Source: JBBREP01 sp963716525
GTDB taxonomy: Bacteria; Actinomycetota; Acidimicrobiia; IMCC26256; PALSA-610
Length of the DNA: 64,000 bases
NCBI GenBank assembly: GCA_963716525.1
Contig: OY970315.1
Coordinates: 372,001 to 436,000 of the forward strand
Reading direction: 5' to 3'
Below, piece after piece: positions 20,032 to 30,046 of the stretch. Each line of letters starts with the position of its first letter. Within the stretch, counting starts at the first letter, position 1. Position numbers and translations under genes: made by a program. The notes under the pieces are model-generated. The model saw nothing but the letters and a program-made list of their open reading frames with translations, was not told the DNA's origin and did no database searches.

Positions 20032-23000
20032 GTGCCGTTCCCTTCCGCGGCGGCGCCGAGCGCCGTCGCGGCCGTACGGTCGTGAACGCGCTCGGACGCA
20101 GCGCCAGGATCGCCACGAGCACCAGGCCCGCGAGCGCGAGGAACTGCAGCGCGCGCGACCACCACGGTGTGGGCGTGCGGACGGCAACATCACCGCCCGC
20201 TCCCAGTGGCCAGGCGTGCGCCCATCCCAACGCCGGCGCACCGGGAAGCGCGCGACCGCCGACGCTCGCCCGAGCGGCCCGGTGGTCGGAGAAGAACAGC
20301 GTGCCCGTGCCCGACGGGGCACCCAGCTTCCGCCGCGCCCGACAGATCGGTCATCAACGCGGCGCCGATGGGATCGCGACTCGCGGTGCGGCCGACCGGT
20401 ACCGCTCCGGCGGGGAGCACTGCCAGCGTGGGAGCCCACGCGCCGTTGCGGTACAGGCGCAATCCCGACGTGCTGTCGTAGAGCTCGAGGTCGAGCTGCG
20501 CGTCGAGCGCTCGCCGGAGGCGACGATCGGTCGCCTCCACGGGCGCGCCGGGCGCGGCGCGGTCGACGAGCGCGACGTAGCGCACGGCCATCGGTGCGAG
20601 CAGGCGCCCGAGTCGCTCGGTCTCCTGGCCCGCCGCGAGCGCGACCGATTGGCCGGTGAGCCGGGTCGGCTCGCTCGTGGCCGGCAGCAACGCCCGCACG
20701 TCGCCGACGCCGCTGTCGGTCACGCTGAAGTCGATGCCGGCAGCATGGACGTTCCCGCCGGGGAGCGCCTCGGCGGGGCCGAGCCACAGCACGCGGAAGT
20801 TGCCGTCGCGTGCCGCCTCGGCCGGCATCCACGACAGCTCGTCGTTCCACTGCGAATGGGGCGCACGCACGCGACCATCCGCCACGTCGCCGAGCCACGC
20901 GACGAGCGGCAGCACGAGCACGACGAGACAGCCAACGGCAGCGAGCTGTCGCCCACCGAAGATGAAGGTACGTAGGTCGGCGATGAACGCGGCGGCGCCG
21001 AGACCGACCGCGACCGCGATCGCGAGCGCGGCGATCACGAGGAAACCGTCGGTCTCGGGCAGGGCCGCATGCGAGCTCGCGTGCTGGAGGGCAAGCGGCA
21101 CGACGAGCGCGAAGACGATCAGCGACCACGCGGCGACCGCTCGCCGCAGCCGCTCACCGGTGGCGATCAACAGCGGCAACAGGGCGGCGGCGAGCAGGCC
21201 GAGCCCCAGCCAGCCGGCGCCGTTCGGTCCGGCATTGACCGACACGAGCTGCTGCACCGTCACGAGTGGGCGCGCCTGGAAACCAATGCGCGCGCCGTCG
21301 CCGGCGAAGAACGCGACGCTCCACGGCACGAGGAGGAGCACGGCAACAGCTGTCGCGCATGCCGCGTCGACCACCACGTCGAACGCGCGCTGCACGCCGG
21401 TGAGCGCCGCGCCCGCGAGCTCGGCCGCGGCGAAGAGCAGCGGCAGCAGAACAGCGGGTGGCCACCACGCGATCGCAAGCGCGCTCACGAGGGCGAGCCG
21501 CATGATGTGGCCGATCCGCTCTTCGCGCGTGCGAGACCCGGCCACGGTCGCCACATTGTCGGCCTGCGGCCGGCCGCTCACCACGATCCAGAGCAGCGGC
21601 GCGAGCACGAACGTCGCGATCACGCCGAGCTCGCCCGCGCGATCGCGTTCCGCGAAACAGGGTTGGCGCCGTATGCGGCGGCGGCCGCGACCGCGGGCCA
21701 CGCCCGCACCGAGGTTCGTCGCAACATCTGGTAGACGGCGATCATCCCGACTGGGATCGCGAGCGTCACCAGCGCGGTGCGTGCGAGATCGGCGTGCCCG
21801 GCGAACAGGCCCACGAGCGCGCCGCACACCGCCAGCAGCGGCGGCGCAGCGACATCGGCGCCGAAGAACACCTTCCGGTTCCCCGCCGCGAAGCCGTGAA
21901 AGAGCGTCGACGCGCCGGGCCAGCTCAACAGCCCGGCGAACGACGGCGTGCCGTTCGACACGAAGTTGCGTGTGGCCACGAGCGACACCGCGGTCAGCGC
22001 CAGGAGGAGCAGTCCCTCCCGGCGGCGCCAGCTTCGCTGACCGTCACCGAGGAACGCGCGCGTGCGCAGCGACGCGCCGGCGATGCGCTCGTCGACGTGG
22101 AAGCGGCGTGTGACGAGGCGACGGAGCCGCGCGCTGCCGCGCACCATGTACGGATGCAGGTCGGCATCGGGGACCACACGCGTCGCCTGCACGGCCTCCC
22201 GCTCGTGCCGCAGCTCGGGGATGTCGCGAAACGCGTCGGCGGCACCGCTCAGCAGCGCACCGCTGTACGCGGTGCGGCCGCGCATCGCGCGCAGCACCGC
22301 CTCGACGACAACGAGCGCCAGCGCCGTCGGGTACGTCCACACGAGCGACCATGTCGAGGTGGTCTTGTAGAGCGCACGGAGTCGACCGCGCGTGAGCGCG
22401 CGGAGCTCCGCCGGGGCGACGCGCGCTGCCGCGCCCACCTTCACGGCCACAACACCACGCACGTCGGGCGCGACGATCACGCGTGCGCCGGCGAGACGGG
22501 CACGCCACGCGAGGTCGCGCGCCGCAGCCGACGCGCACAGCCCGTCGAACCCGCCGAGCGCGGCGAAGAGATCGCAGCGGACGAGCATCGCCCGCGCCGA
22601 CACGAAGAACACGTCGCGCACGGCGTCGTGCTGCTCCTGGTCGCGCTCACCGGGCTCGGCGATCCCCCACGCCTCGCCGTAGCGATCGACGAGCCAGCCG
22701 ACGTCGACGAGCGCGTCGGGCGCGGCGTCGGAGACGAGCTTCGGGCCGACGACACCCGCGTTCGACGTGATCGCCTCGTCCACGAGAAGGCGCACCGCGG
22801 CAGGGTCGAGCACCACGTCGTCGGCGCAGATCACGAAGAACATCGCGCCCTGCACGGAGTCGATCACGTCGCCGGCGAGCGCGGCGGCCGCGGGTCCGAG
22901 CCCGCCCGACGGATCCTGCACCCGCCGCACGAGCGTGTGCGGCGCGGCCGTGGCGACGCGCGCGTTGAGCCGCTCCGGTTCGGCGGAGCCGTCGAGGGCG

Positions 23001-23356
23001 AGCACCGTGAGCCCGGGATAGTCCTGCCCGGCGAGGGCCGCGAGGCAGCGTTCGAGCCCTGCGTCGCCCCGTGTCGGCACGATGGCCACCACCGGCGGCC
23101 GGACCTCGGCGGTTAGGTCGGCCTCGACCTCGAACCAACGGTCGGCGTCGGCGAGCGCGGCGGCCAGCACCCGCTCGGCCTCCGCCGCCCGGGTGGCCGC
23201 CGACTGCTGCTCCCGCCGGCTCTCGGCCAGAAACTCTGCGAAGTCGGGCTCGTCGGGCAGACCGGTGTCGTACGCGCCGCGGTCGCCGCCACCGGGATCG
23301 TCCTGGTCGAACGGAGCCGGGCGGCGGTGATCCGCCGAGTCGCTCCCTTCGGCCAT
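20028..23356 (-). CDS. large membrane glycosyltransferase (GT2), frameshifted
   Basis: The protein starts MAEGSDSADHRRPAPFDQ at 23356 and has an N-terminal GT2 domain (VVAIVPTRGDAGLERCLAAL, then FFVICADDVVLDPAAV with the acidic metal site) followed by many membrane helices. Its reading frame changes near 21635 (expected continuation ARGELGVIATFVLAPLL) and near 20325 (expected GTGTLFFSDH). It probably changes again near 20085, so that the stop becomes the TGA overlapping the DUF5719 start. Restored length is about 1100 residues. Such GT2-membrane fusions sit next to DUF5719 and phosphomannomutase genes in Streptomyces and probably build a surface polysaccharide. The acceptor is unknown. Confidence 0.72.
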
Positions 23357-23439
23357 GCGCCGCCGAGGATAACGGCCGGTCTCAATCGCCCCGGACCACG
23401 GCCCGCGGGCCGCCCACGCGCATGGGCGACGATCCTCGT

Positions 23440-23480
23440 CTGCTTGCAATAGTTAGCAGAATGAGTTATGCTGCAAGCAG
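23440..23480 (+). promoter_or_regulatory. strong promoter overlapped by a 9-bp dyad
   Basis: A -35 TTGCAA (23444-23449), a 17-base spacer and a -10 TATGCT (23467-23472) form the best sigma-70-like promoter I found in the window, within a locally AT-rich patch. Perfect inverted repeats CTGCTTGCA (23440-23448) and TGCAAGCAG (23472-23480) bracket both hexamers, as an operator would. Predicted transcription starts about 43 bases before the small gene at 23522 and may continue into fbiA. Confidence 0.6.
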
Positions 23481-23521
23481 TCTTCCGCCAGCAAGAACCG
23501 CGAGCCAGAAAGGCAGCGACC

Positions 23522-23884
23522 ATGAGTGTCGACGTCCGCAAGACCCTCACCGATGCCGGCTATATCGCCGTGGGCGTCGGTGTCCTCGGCTTCCAGCAAG
23601 TGCAGACCCGCCGGCGCGAGCTCACCGACCGCGTCGCGAGCAACGGCTCGCCACTGCACGTCGTGAGCGAGCAGACCAAAGACCTGCGCCTGAAGGTGAA
23701 GTCGAATCTCGACCGCGCCGCCGAGGCCGCGCAGACCTTCACCACCGACGTCCGCGACCGGGCCAAGCCCACCGTCGAGCAGGTGCTCGACCGCATCGAG
23801 GCGCTCCCCGACCCGGTCGCCAAGGCGGCCGAGCCGGTCGTGAAGGCCGCCAAGCAGCTCGTCGGCAGCACGCCGGCCTCGTAG
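23522..23884 (+). CDS. small helical protein of unknown function
   Basis: A 120-residue protein starting MSVDVRKTLTDAGYIAVGVG at the ATG preceded by GAAAGG. After a short hydrophobic stretch (AGYIAVGVGVLGF) it is almost wholly amphipathic helix rich in Lys, Arg, Ala and Val (LRLKVKSNLDRAAEAAQTF, then DRIEALPDPVAKAAEPVVK). The composition resembles heparin-binding haemagglutinin or phasin-like proteins, but no family is certain. It has its own strong promoter and lies 35 bases upstream of fbiA. In mycobacteria and Streptomyces a WhiB regulator occupies roughly this position. Confidence 0.65.
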   Translation: MSVDVRKTLTDAGYIAVGVGVLGFQQVQTRRRELTDRVASNGSPLHVVSEQTKDLRLKVKSNLDRAAEAAQTFTTDVRDRAKPTVEQVLDRIEALPDPVAKAAEPVVKAAKQLVGSTPAS

Positions 23885-23919
23885 TCCGGCGAGGCATGCG
23901 CCTCGCATAGGTTGCGACG

Positions 23920-24858
23920 ATGCTCGCAGCTCTCGCCGGTGGCGTCGGCGCCACGCGCTTTCTCGCGGGCCTCGTGCGCTGCGTCGAGCCGCGCACGATC
24001 ACCGCCGTCGTCAACACCGGCGACGACGAGGAGTTCTTCGGGCTCCATGTGTCGCCCGACCTCGACTCGGTCACCTACACGCTCGCGGGCGCGTCGAACG
24101 TCGAGCAGGGGTGGGGCCTCCAGGGCGAGTCGTTCCGCACGATGGAGGCGCTCGCGCGCTACGGCGAACCGACGTGGTTCAACCTCGGCGACCTCGACCT
24201 CGCCACCCACATCTTCCGCACCCGACGGCTGCGCGACGGCGCCACGCTCGCAGAGGTGACGGCCGAGATCGTCGCCGCGTGGGGTGTCGAGCTGCGGTTG
24301 GTGCCGATGACGAACCACCGCGTGCGCACGCGCATCACGTGCACCGGTCCCGGCGGCGCGCCGCAGGTGCTCGCCATGCAGGAGTGGTTCGTGCGCTTCC
24401 GTGCCGAGCCGCCGGTGCTCGACGTGGCCTTCGACGGTGCGGGGGCGGCACTCCCGGCGCCCGGCGTGCTCGAGGCGCTCGAGACGGCCAGCACCATCGT
24501 GATCTGCCCGTCCAACCCGATCATCTCGATCGGCCCCATCCTCTCGGTGCCCGGTGTGCGCGACGTGTTGGTGCGCCGTCGTGATCGCGTCGTGGCGGTA
24601 TGCCCGATCATCGACGGTGCGCCGGTGCGCGGCCCGGCCGACCGGCTGATGGCGCCGCTTGGCGTGGAGGTGTCACCGGGCGGCGTGGCCCGGCACTACC
24701 GCGAGGTCTGCGCCGCGCTCGTGATCGACGAGCGCGATGCCGCGCACGCCGACGCGGTTCGGGCTGCGGGCGTGCGGCCCGTGGTGACCCAGACGCTCAT
24801 GCGCTCACCGCAGATCGCGGCCGAGCTCGCCCAGCGCACGCTCGCCGCGGTCGCCTGA
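23920..24858 (+). CDS. fbiA: F420 precursor transferase FbiA (CofD family)
   Basis: A 312-residue protein with the CofD signature opening ALAGGVGATRFLAGLVR, then VNTGDDEEFFGLHVSPDLD and the later PSNPIISIGPILSVPGVR. FbiA transfers the activated three-carbon phospho-moiety to the deazaflavin Fo. In actinobacteria the donor is derived from phosphoenolpyruvate, giving dehydro-F420-0. It starts at ATG 23920 and is followed eight bases after its stop by the ligase gene. The operon is completed by a nitroreductase gene. Confidence 0.93.
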   Translation: MLAALAGGVGATRFLAGLVRCVEPRTITAVVNTGDDEEFFGLHVSPDLDSVTYTLAGASNVEQGWGLQGESFRTMEALARYGEPTWFNLGDLDLATHIFRTRRLRDGATLAEVTAEIVAAWGVELRLVPMTNHRVRTRITCTGPGGAPQVLAMQEWFVRFRAEPPVLDVAFDGAGAALPAPGVLEALETASTIVICPSNPIISIGPILSVPGVRDVLVRRRDRVVAVCPIIDGAPVRGPADRLMAPLGVEVSPGGVARHYREVCAALVIDERDAAHADAVRAAGVRPVVTQTLMRSPQIAAELAQRTLAAVA

Positions 24859-24866
24859 GCCGCGGC

Positions 24867-25577
24867 ATGGCCTCGACACTGCAGATCATCCCGATCACCG
24901 GTATCGGCGAGGTGCAAGAGGGCCTCGAGCTCGCCGTCGCGATCGCCGAGGCCGCGGCCGCGCAGGGCACGCCGCTCACCGACCGTGACTGCATCGTCGT
25001 CACGCAGAAGGTGGTGTCCAAAGCCGAGGGTCGCATGGTGCAGATCGGCGACGATCCTGATGCCAAGCGCGCGCTCGTGGAGCGGGAGTCAGTGCGGATC
25101 GTGCGGCGCCGCGGCGAGCTGATCATCAGCGAGACACGCCACGGGTTCATCTGCGCGAACGCCGGCATCGACCTCTCGAACGTCCAGGACGGGTGGGCGG
25201 CGCTGCTTCCGGTCGACTCCGATCGCTCCGCGAAGCACATCCGCGACGCACTCCGGGCGCGCTACGGCGTGGAGACCGCGGCGATCGTGTCCGACACGTT
25301 CGGCCGCGCGTGGCGGCGCGGCCTCGCCGACGTGGCGATCGGCGTGAGCGGCATCGCCGCGGTGTTCGATCTGCGCGACACACCCGACGCGACCGGGCGC
25401 ATCCTGCAGGTGACCGAGGTGGCCGTCGCCGACGAGGTCGCGTCGGCCGCGGAGCTCGTGATGGGCAAGGCGAGCGCGGTGCCGGCCGCGATCGTGCGGG
25501 GCCTCGACGCGGCCTGGTTCCGCGAATCGAGCGTGCGCGAGCTCGTACGACCGCCGGCCGAGGACCTGTTCCGATGA
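24867..25577 (+). CDS. cofE: F420-0:gamma-glutamyl ligase (single-domain FbiB / CofE)
   Basis: A 236-residue CofE-type ligase that adds gamma-linked glutamates to F420-0. Key stretches are DCIVVTQKVVSKAEGRMV, SETRHGFICANAGIDLSN and IVSDTFGRAWRRGLADVAIG. The length matches stand-alone CofE, not the roughly 450-residue two-domain FbiB of mycobacteria. The missing C-terminal half is supplied by the next gene, which overlaps by ATGA. The start at 24867 gives the expected N-terminus; longer in-frame extensions run back into fbiA. Confidence 0.9.
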   Translation: MASTLQIIPITGIGEVQEGLELAVAIAEAAAAQGTPLTDRDCIVVTQKVVSKAEGRMVQIGDDPDAKRALVERESVRIVRRRGELIISETRHGFICANAGIDLSNVQDGWAALLPVDSDRSAKHIRDALRARYGVETAAIVSDTFGRAWRRGLADVAIGVSGIAAVFDLRDTPDATGRILQVTEVAVADEVASAAELVMGKASAVPAAIVRGLDAAWFRESSVRELVRPPAEDLFR

Positions 25578-26182
25578 CCGGCGCGCCGGCCTTCGTCGAG
25601 GCGCGCCGCTCGATCCGCGCCTTCACCTCCGAACCCGTGCCGGCCGGCGCGCTCGACACGATGATCGAAGCCGCGTGCCTCGCGCCTGCACCGCACCACT
25701 CGCGACCGTGGCGGTTCGCCGTGGTGGTCGAGCGGGCGTCGAAGCAGGCGCTCGCCGACGGCATGGGCGGGCGCTGGCGCACCGACCTCGGGCGCGACGG
25801 CGTCGACCCGGCCCGCATCGACGAGCTCGTCGCCGCTTCGCACGGAAAGATCCTGGGCGCGCCGGCCGTCGTGCTCGGCTGCCTCACGTGGGACGGCCTC
25901 GACCGCTACCCCGACGAGCCGCGCCAGCGGGCCGAGCACGGCATGGCGCTGCTCTCGCTCGGCGCGGCGGTCGAGAACCTGATGCTGACGGCGACCGCGC
26001 TCGGCTACGCGTCGTGCTGGGTGGCCGCACCGATCTTCTGCCCCGAGGCGGCACGCGACGCTCTCTCGCTGCCGAGCGAGTGGCTACCTCACGCGATGGT
26101 GCTCGTGGGCCGGCCCGATGGGGGCTACGCGCCGCCGACCCGGCCACCCGTGCCGCTCGAAGGCCTGCGCCGGTTCGCCTGA
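25574..26182 (+). CDS. nitroreductase-fold protein, probable dehydro-F420-0 reductase
   Basis: A 202-residue FMN-binding nitroreductase-fold protein. It begins FVEARRSIRAFTSEPV and has the PHHSRPWRFAVV stretch (flavin-binding) and a Gly/Ala-rich core ALGYASCWVAAP. In M. tuberculosis FbiB the equivalent domain is fused behind the ligase and reduces dehydro-F420-0 using FMNH2. Here it is a separate gene that overlaps the ligase gene by four bases, which strongly suggests the same function. A generic nitroreductase is the alternative. Ends the fbiA operon. Confidence 0.85.
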   Translation: MTGAPAFVEARRSIRAFTSEPVPAGALDTMIEAACLAPAPHHSRPWRFAVVVERASKQALADGMGGRWRTDLGRDGVDPARIDELVAASHGKILGAPAVVLGCLTWDGLDRYPDEPRQRAEHGMALLSLGAAVENLMLTATALGYASCWVAAPIFCPEAARDALSLPSEWLPHAMVLVGRPDGGYAPPTRPPVPLEGLRRFA

Positions 26183-26309
26183 GCCTCATGCGTCGTTTCC
26201 ACCGCGATGTGCGCTCACCCACGCCACTCGCTGGCGTCGTGAACTCCCCTTGACTTTGCCGGATCGAAGCGACAACGTCAGTACCACGCCGACGGGGCGG
26301 CGCCGTGCC

Positions 26310-27092
26310 TCACGCGAGCGCGCTGACGAGCACCCCGAGTGATGAGATCGTTGCAAACGTCAGCACGGCGGGACGAAGCCAACCTCGATCGAGCAAGACG
26401 TGCGCGCGGCGCCCCAACAAGGTGCCGACGAGGACGAAGGGGGCGAGTGCGAGCGCAAGTTCGCAATCGGCCAGGCTGACGAGGCGTGCAACCGCGAGCG
26501 CGACGATGGACACGCACGTGCCAAACAGCGACGCGGCGGCGAGCGTGGAACGCACGGTCGAACCTTCGTGATGCTGATACAGGAGCGCGAGCGGTGGGCC
26601 GCCGATGCCCGCGGCGGTTCCCGTGACGCCAGACGCGACGCCGCCGGCGAACCCAGTTCTACGAGTGAGACCGATCCTGGGCGCGCGCACACTCGCCACG
26701 ACCGCTGCGAGTATCGCGAGCGCGATCAACACCTGCAGCGCGTGCGTGGGCACGACGACGACGACCGCGGCACCCACGAGTGCGCCCGGTAGGTAGCCCA
26801 GCGCGATCCAGCGGAAGCCGCGACGGTCGAGCGCGTGATGCTCGTGGCGCAGGACGATCGCCGAGAGTGGAATCGCGAGGAGCACCGCGGTGGCGGGCAG
26901 TCGGTGCGGCAGCACGAGCGCCAGTACCGGCACGAACACGAGATTCACGCCGAATCCGATTGCCGCTTGAATGGTCGCGCCGGCCAGCGCGGCGGCCGCG
27001 ACCGTCGCCAGAGCCAGCGCCTGCTCCACAGGCGGCGCACCGTAGCGTCGTTCATGCGCGACAAGCGCGGTGAGGCTGCGAGCCTCAGTCAA
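26310..27092 (-). CDS. TauE/SafE-family membrane permease
   Basis: A protein of up to 260 residues with about eight membrane segments and the TauE family's two internal repeats, each with a Gly-rich helix start (AGATIQAAIGFGVNLVF and AGGVASGVTGTAAGIGGPP). Family members export sulfite, sulfoacetate or related organic anions. The start is uncertain: TTG at 27092 lies six bases after the upstream stop, while GTG at 27029 gives 239 residues. It follows the secreted repeat protein in the same direction. No sulfur-metabolism neighbour supports a substrate. Confidence 0.76.
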   Translation of the reverse strand: MTEARSLTALVAHERRYGAPPVEQALALATVAAAALAGATIQAAIGFGVNLVFVPVLALVLPHRLPATAVLLAIPLSAIVLRHEHHALDRRGFRWIALGYLPGALVGAAVVVVVPTHALQVLIALAILAAVVASVRAPRIGLTRRTGFAGGVASGVTGTAAGIGGPPLALLYQHHEGSTVRSTLAAASLFGTCVSIVALAVARLVSLADCELALALAPFVLVGTLLGRRAHVLLDRGWLRPAVLTFATISSLGVLVSALA

Positions 27093-27098
27093 GTGATC

Positions 27099-29846
27099 TC
27101 AATGACCTCCCAGTGCAAGGAGGTACCCGACGAGCTGCACGCTGAACAACTGTGTCTCGTTGGGCATGAGCCCGTATTGGCCCATGACGCTCACGAGCGC
27201 ACTCTGGTCGGTGGCCGACCACGACGTCGTGTAGCTGTTCGGCCCCGTGCTCGCCGGTGGCGAAATCGGTGTCATGGCCGGCAAGTGCGAGATCCCGACG
27301 AGATAGGCGAGGATCCCGACCGAGGTGCGTTGCGCATCGGTGGCGCTCTGGCCGAAGTACGCCGCGTTCTTCAACAATCGCGTGTTGTCGGCCGCGTTGT
27401 ACTTCGTCGTGATCTTGATGGTCGACGCCGCGGGTGTGAATGCCGCCGAATCGTTGGACGCAACACTCGGGCCCGCGTCGTTAACCGCCTGCACGTGCGC
27501 GGTCTGCGTCTGGCCGTTCGGGACGGCGACCACGGCGCGGCGAGCGTCGGCCGGAACGGTGACCGTCTGGCCACCCGGGCTGGTCGTCACCACGTACGAC
27601 CTAACGGGTGAGTCACCCGATGAGGCCGGCGGGTCCCACGCGACCGACACCCAGCCGTTGCCCGCCCGGTACCCGGTGAGCGTCGGCGCGCCCGGTGCCG
27701 CCGCCGTTGCGCTCGAGCTGACGATGTACGTGATGTTGCCGCCACCCTCATAGCTGACCGTGTTGCCGACAGCCGTGCAGCGCCCGGCGACGCACGCGAT
27801 GCCCGCGAGATTGACTGCGTCGAGGTTGGATGGCGGTGCGAGCGTTCGGGAGGTGGACCACGCCGTGCCGTTCCAGTGGTCGACGAAGCCGATGGGGAAC
27901 AGGGTGTCGCGGTCCGATTCGTTCCCGACGGCGTTGCAGTCGGTCGCGCTGATGCAGGCGACGCCGGTGAGGAAGTGCACCTCGTTGTTGTCGACGGTGC
28001 TCGTCTGCACCGCCCAGGCGCTGCCATTCCAGTGCTCGATGAGGGGCGCACCGACACGGCCCGCCGACGAGACCGCGAAGCAGTTGCTCGCGCTCGTGCA
28101 CGTGACCGAGGTGAGTGACCCGTCGTTCGGGCTGGTCTGTATGGCCCACGTGCTGCCGTTCCAGCGTTCGATGGCGTCACCGACTGCGATGCAGTTGGAT
28201 GTGCTCAGGCAGGTGATGCCGTAGAGGGCGGGGGTGCCGTTGCCCCCCAGCGGCGCGACCGTCTGGATCGTCCATGTGCTGCCGTCCCACCGTTCGACGA
28301 GCGCGCGCGGCGCGTCACCGACGTAGGCGGTGCCAACGGCGAAGCACACTGTCGTCGACGGGCATGCGACCGCGTCCAGGCTCGACGTGGTGGTGCCGCT
28401 CGGCTTGCGGGCGGTTTGCAGCGACCACTTGCTGCCGTTCCAGATCTCCGCGAGCGGCTGGACGTGCTCCGAGTCGGACCCATAGCTGCCGACCGCGATG
28501 CAGCGCGAGGTACTGGGGCAGGCGACGCCCGCGAGCCGGGACGTGTTCGCGCCCGTGGGCGTGCGGGCCTGCTGAAGCGACCATGCGGCTCCGTTCCAAC
28601 CCTCGGCGAGCGGCTGCTCGTCGTAGACGCCGAAGGTGCCGACCGCGACGCAGTTCGTGGCGGCCGCGCACGCGATCCCTGCCAGCGTGCTGGGGAGCTC
28701 GCCGGTCTGGTCGATCGTCCCCAGGGTCGACCAACTCGAGCCGTTCCAGCGCTCGGCCTCTGCCGAGGTTCCCGGGTTCAACCACGTCCCGCCGACGGCC
28801 GTGCAGCTCGTGGCCGACACGCAGGCCACACCGTTCAGCCACGCCCAATCACCGGTCGGTGGAGTCGGCGTCTGGCTCCAGCTCACGCCGTCGTAGTGCT
28901 CGGCGAAGCCCGACTGCTCGTCCGAGGGCCCCACGGCGACGCAATCGGTGCTGGTCGCGCAGGAGACGCTCTGGAGCACACCTCCGGCGGGCGCCGACAT
29001 GACCTGCCAGCTCGATCCGCCCCAGCGCTCGACGAGCGGACCGGGCACATCGTCGCCGCCGACCGCGATGCAGTTCGACGCCGACGTGCACGTCACATCG
29101 CTGAGCCCTGACCAAGTCGCGCCCTGCCGCAGGGGACTGCTGACGAACGACCAGGAGGTGCCGTTCCAGTGCTCGGTGATCGCCCCCTTGTTGCTCTCGC
29201 CGACGGCTATGCAGTCCGACGGTCCGCCGCACGCGACGCTCGAGAGGGTGGCGTAGTCCACTCCGGCCGGCGTCGCCGTCGACGCGATCGACCACGACGT
29301 CCCGTTCCAGTGTTCGATCAGAAGCGCGTACGTCACCGATGCGGTGATGCTCTCGCCCACGATCGTGCAGTTCGAGACCGACACGCACGCGACGCCGTGG
29401 AACTCCGTCTGCTCCGGGCCCGATGGCGCCGGCGTGACCTCGATCGACCAGTGCGAGCCGTCCCAGCGCTCGGCGAGCCGCCTGTGGTTGGGCGACCCGT
29501 CCCCGGCGTTGCCGACCGCGAGGCACCAGCTCGCCGAGGTGCACGACACCGCCTCGAGCTCGTTCTGCTGCAAGCCGGCTGCATTCGGGCTCGGTTGGCG
29601 GGTCCAGCGCGACCCGTCGAACGACTCGATCAGCGTGGCTTCTCGCAGGAGCGGATCTTGCATCGAACCGACCGCCACGCACGCCGATGGGCTCAGGCAC
29701 GACACCGCGGTCAGCTCGGCCCCGAACTGCCCGACCCCGTTCGGGCTCGGCACGATCGACCAGCTGCCGGTGGCTCCCGCAGTGATCACCGACCACGAGG
29801 CGACCGCCAGCGCCGTGGCGAGTACCAGTGCAACCTTGCGAACCAT
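27099..29846 (-). CDS. secreted protein with 14 Cys-repeat units and a FN3-containing C-terminal module
   Basis: A 915-residue exported protein; GGGAGG precedes the ATG at 29846 and a signal peptide follows (VALVLATALAVASWSVITAGA). About fourteen repeats of 45-60 residues follow, each built on LxxVxCxSxSxCxAVG and closing with an ExWNGxSW phrase. The spacing suggests a disulfide-stabilised beta-propeller or beta-solenoid. From residue 720 there is a fibronectin III-like domain (APTLTGYRAGNGWVSVAWD) and a C-terminal domain ending LVGYLLALGGH. The last 196 residues are shared with the metalloprotease encoded divergently at 30047. A surface adhesion or carbohydrate/protein-binding role is inferred; no homologue is recognised. 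Confidence 0.76.
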   Translation of the reverse strand: MVRKVALVLATALAVASWSVITAGATGSWSIVPSPNGVGQFGAELTAVSCLSPSACVAVGSMQDPLLREATLIESFDGSRWTRQPSPNAAGLQQNELEAVSCTSASWCLAVGNAGDGSPNHRRLAERWDGSHWSIEVTPAPSGPEQTEFHGVACVSVSNCTIVGESITASVTYALLIEHWNGTSWSIASTATPAGVDYATLSSVACGGPSDCIAVGESNKGAITEHWNGTSWSFVSSPLRQGATWSGLSDVTCTSASNCIAVGGDDVPGPLVERWGGSSWQVMSAPAGGVLQSVSCATSTDCVAVGPSDEQSGFAEHYDGVSWSQTPTPPTGDWAWLNGVACVSATSCTAVGGTWLNPGTSAEAERWNGSSWSTLGTIDQTGELPSTLAGIACAAATNCVAVGTFGVYDEQPLAEGWNGAAWSLQQARTPTGANTSRLAGVACPSTSRCIAVGSYGSDSEHVQPLAEIWNGSKWSLQTARKPSGTTTSSLDAVACPSTTVCFAVGTAYVGDAPRALVERWDGSTWTIQTVAPLGGNGTPALYGITCLSTSNCIAVGDAIERWNGSTWAIQTSPNDGSLTSVTCTSASNCFAVSSAGRVGAPLIEHWNGSAWAVQTSTVDNNEVHFLTGVACISATDCNAVGNESDRDTLFPIGFVDHWNGTAWSTSRTLAPPSNLDAVNLAGIACVAGRCTAVGNTVSYEGGGNITYIVSSSATAAAPGAPTLTGYRAGNGWVSVAWDPPASSGDSPVRSYVVTTSPGGQTVTVPADARRAVVAVPNGQTQTAHVQAVNDAGPSVASNDSAAFTPAASTIKITTKYNAADNTRLLKNAAYFGQSATDAQRTSVGILAYLVGISHLPAMTPISPPASTGPNSYTTSWSATDQSALVSVMGQYGLMPNETQLFSVQLVGYLLALGGH
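27102..27689 (-). repeat. shared C-terminal module, copy 1
   Basis: These 588 bases encode the FN3-like plus terminal domain of the repeat protein. They match the 3' end of the metalloprotease gene (31235-31822), in inverted orientation about 3.5 kb away, with roughly three quarters of residues identical by eye and no length difference. Confidence 0.85.
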
Positions 29847-30046
29847 GACGCCTCCCGGGCGTGCGTCCGCGCTGCTCCACGCCCGCACGGCCGATCGTCA
29901 TCCACTGTGCGCCCTTGTTGCGGTGTCGCTGTAGGGCCGAAGGTCCACGATGCGCGGTCTCGTCGACTTGCCTTGACGTTGTGACCAACTGCTCTGGCAG
30001 TCGCCGGCCCCGTCGTTGACGCTGGACGGAGGCAAGGGAGGCCGCC

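Noticed and set aside
18638..23356. Gene decay of the DUF5719/GT2 pair as a real pseudogene island
   Set aside because: The breaks are dense here, but each restored frame keeps uninterrupted, protein-like sequence, and similar single-base breaks affect essential genes elsewhere, so sequencing error is the simpler reading.
23357..23521. whiB gene between the GT2 gene and the F420 operon
   Set aside because: Synteny with other actinobacteria suggested it, but no four-cysteine WhiB pattern occurs in any frame there; only the promoter and the small helical gene are present.
26183..26309. Remnant third copy of the palindromic repeat
   Set aside because: Only 12 bases of one arm (26187-26198) match and no complementary arm follows, so it is noted in the repeat finding but not called as a feature.
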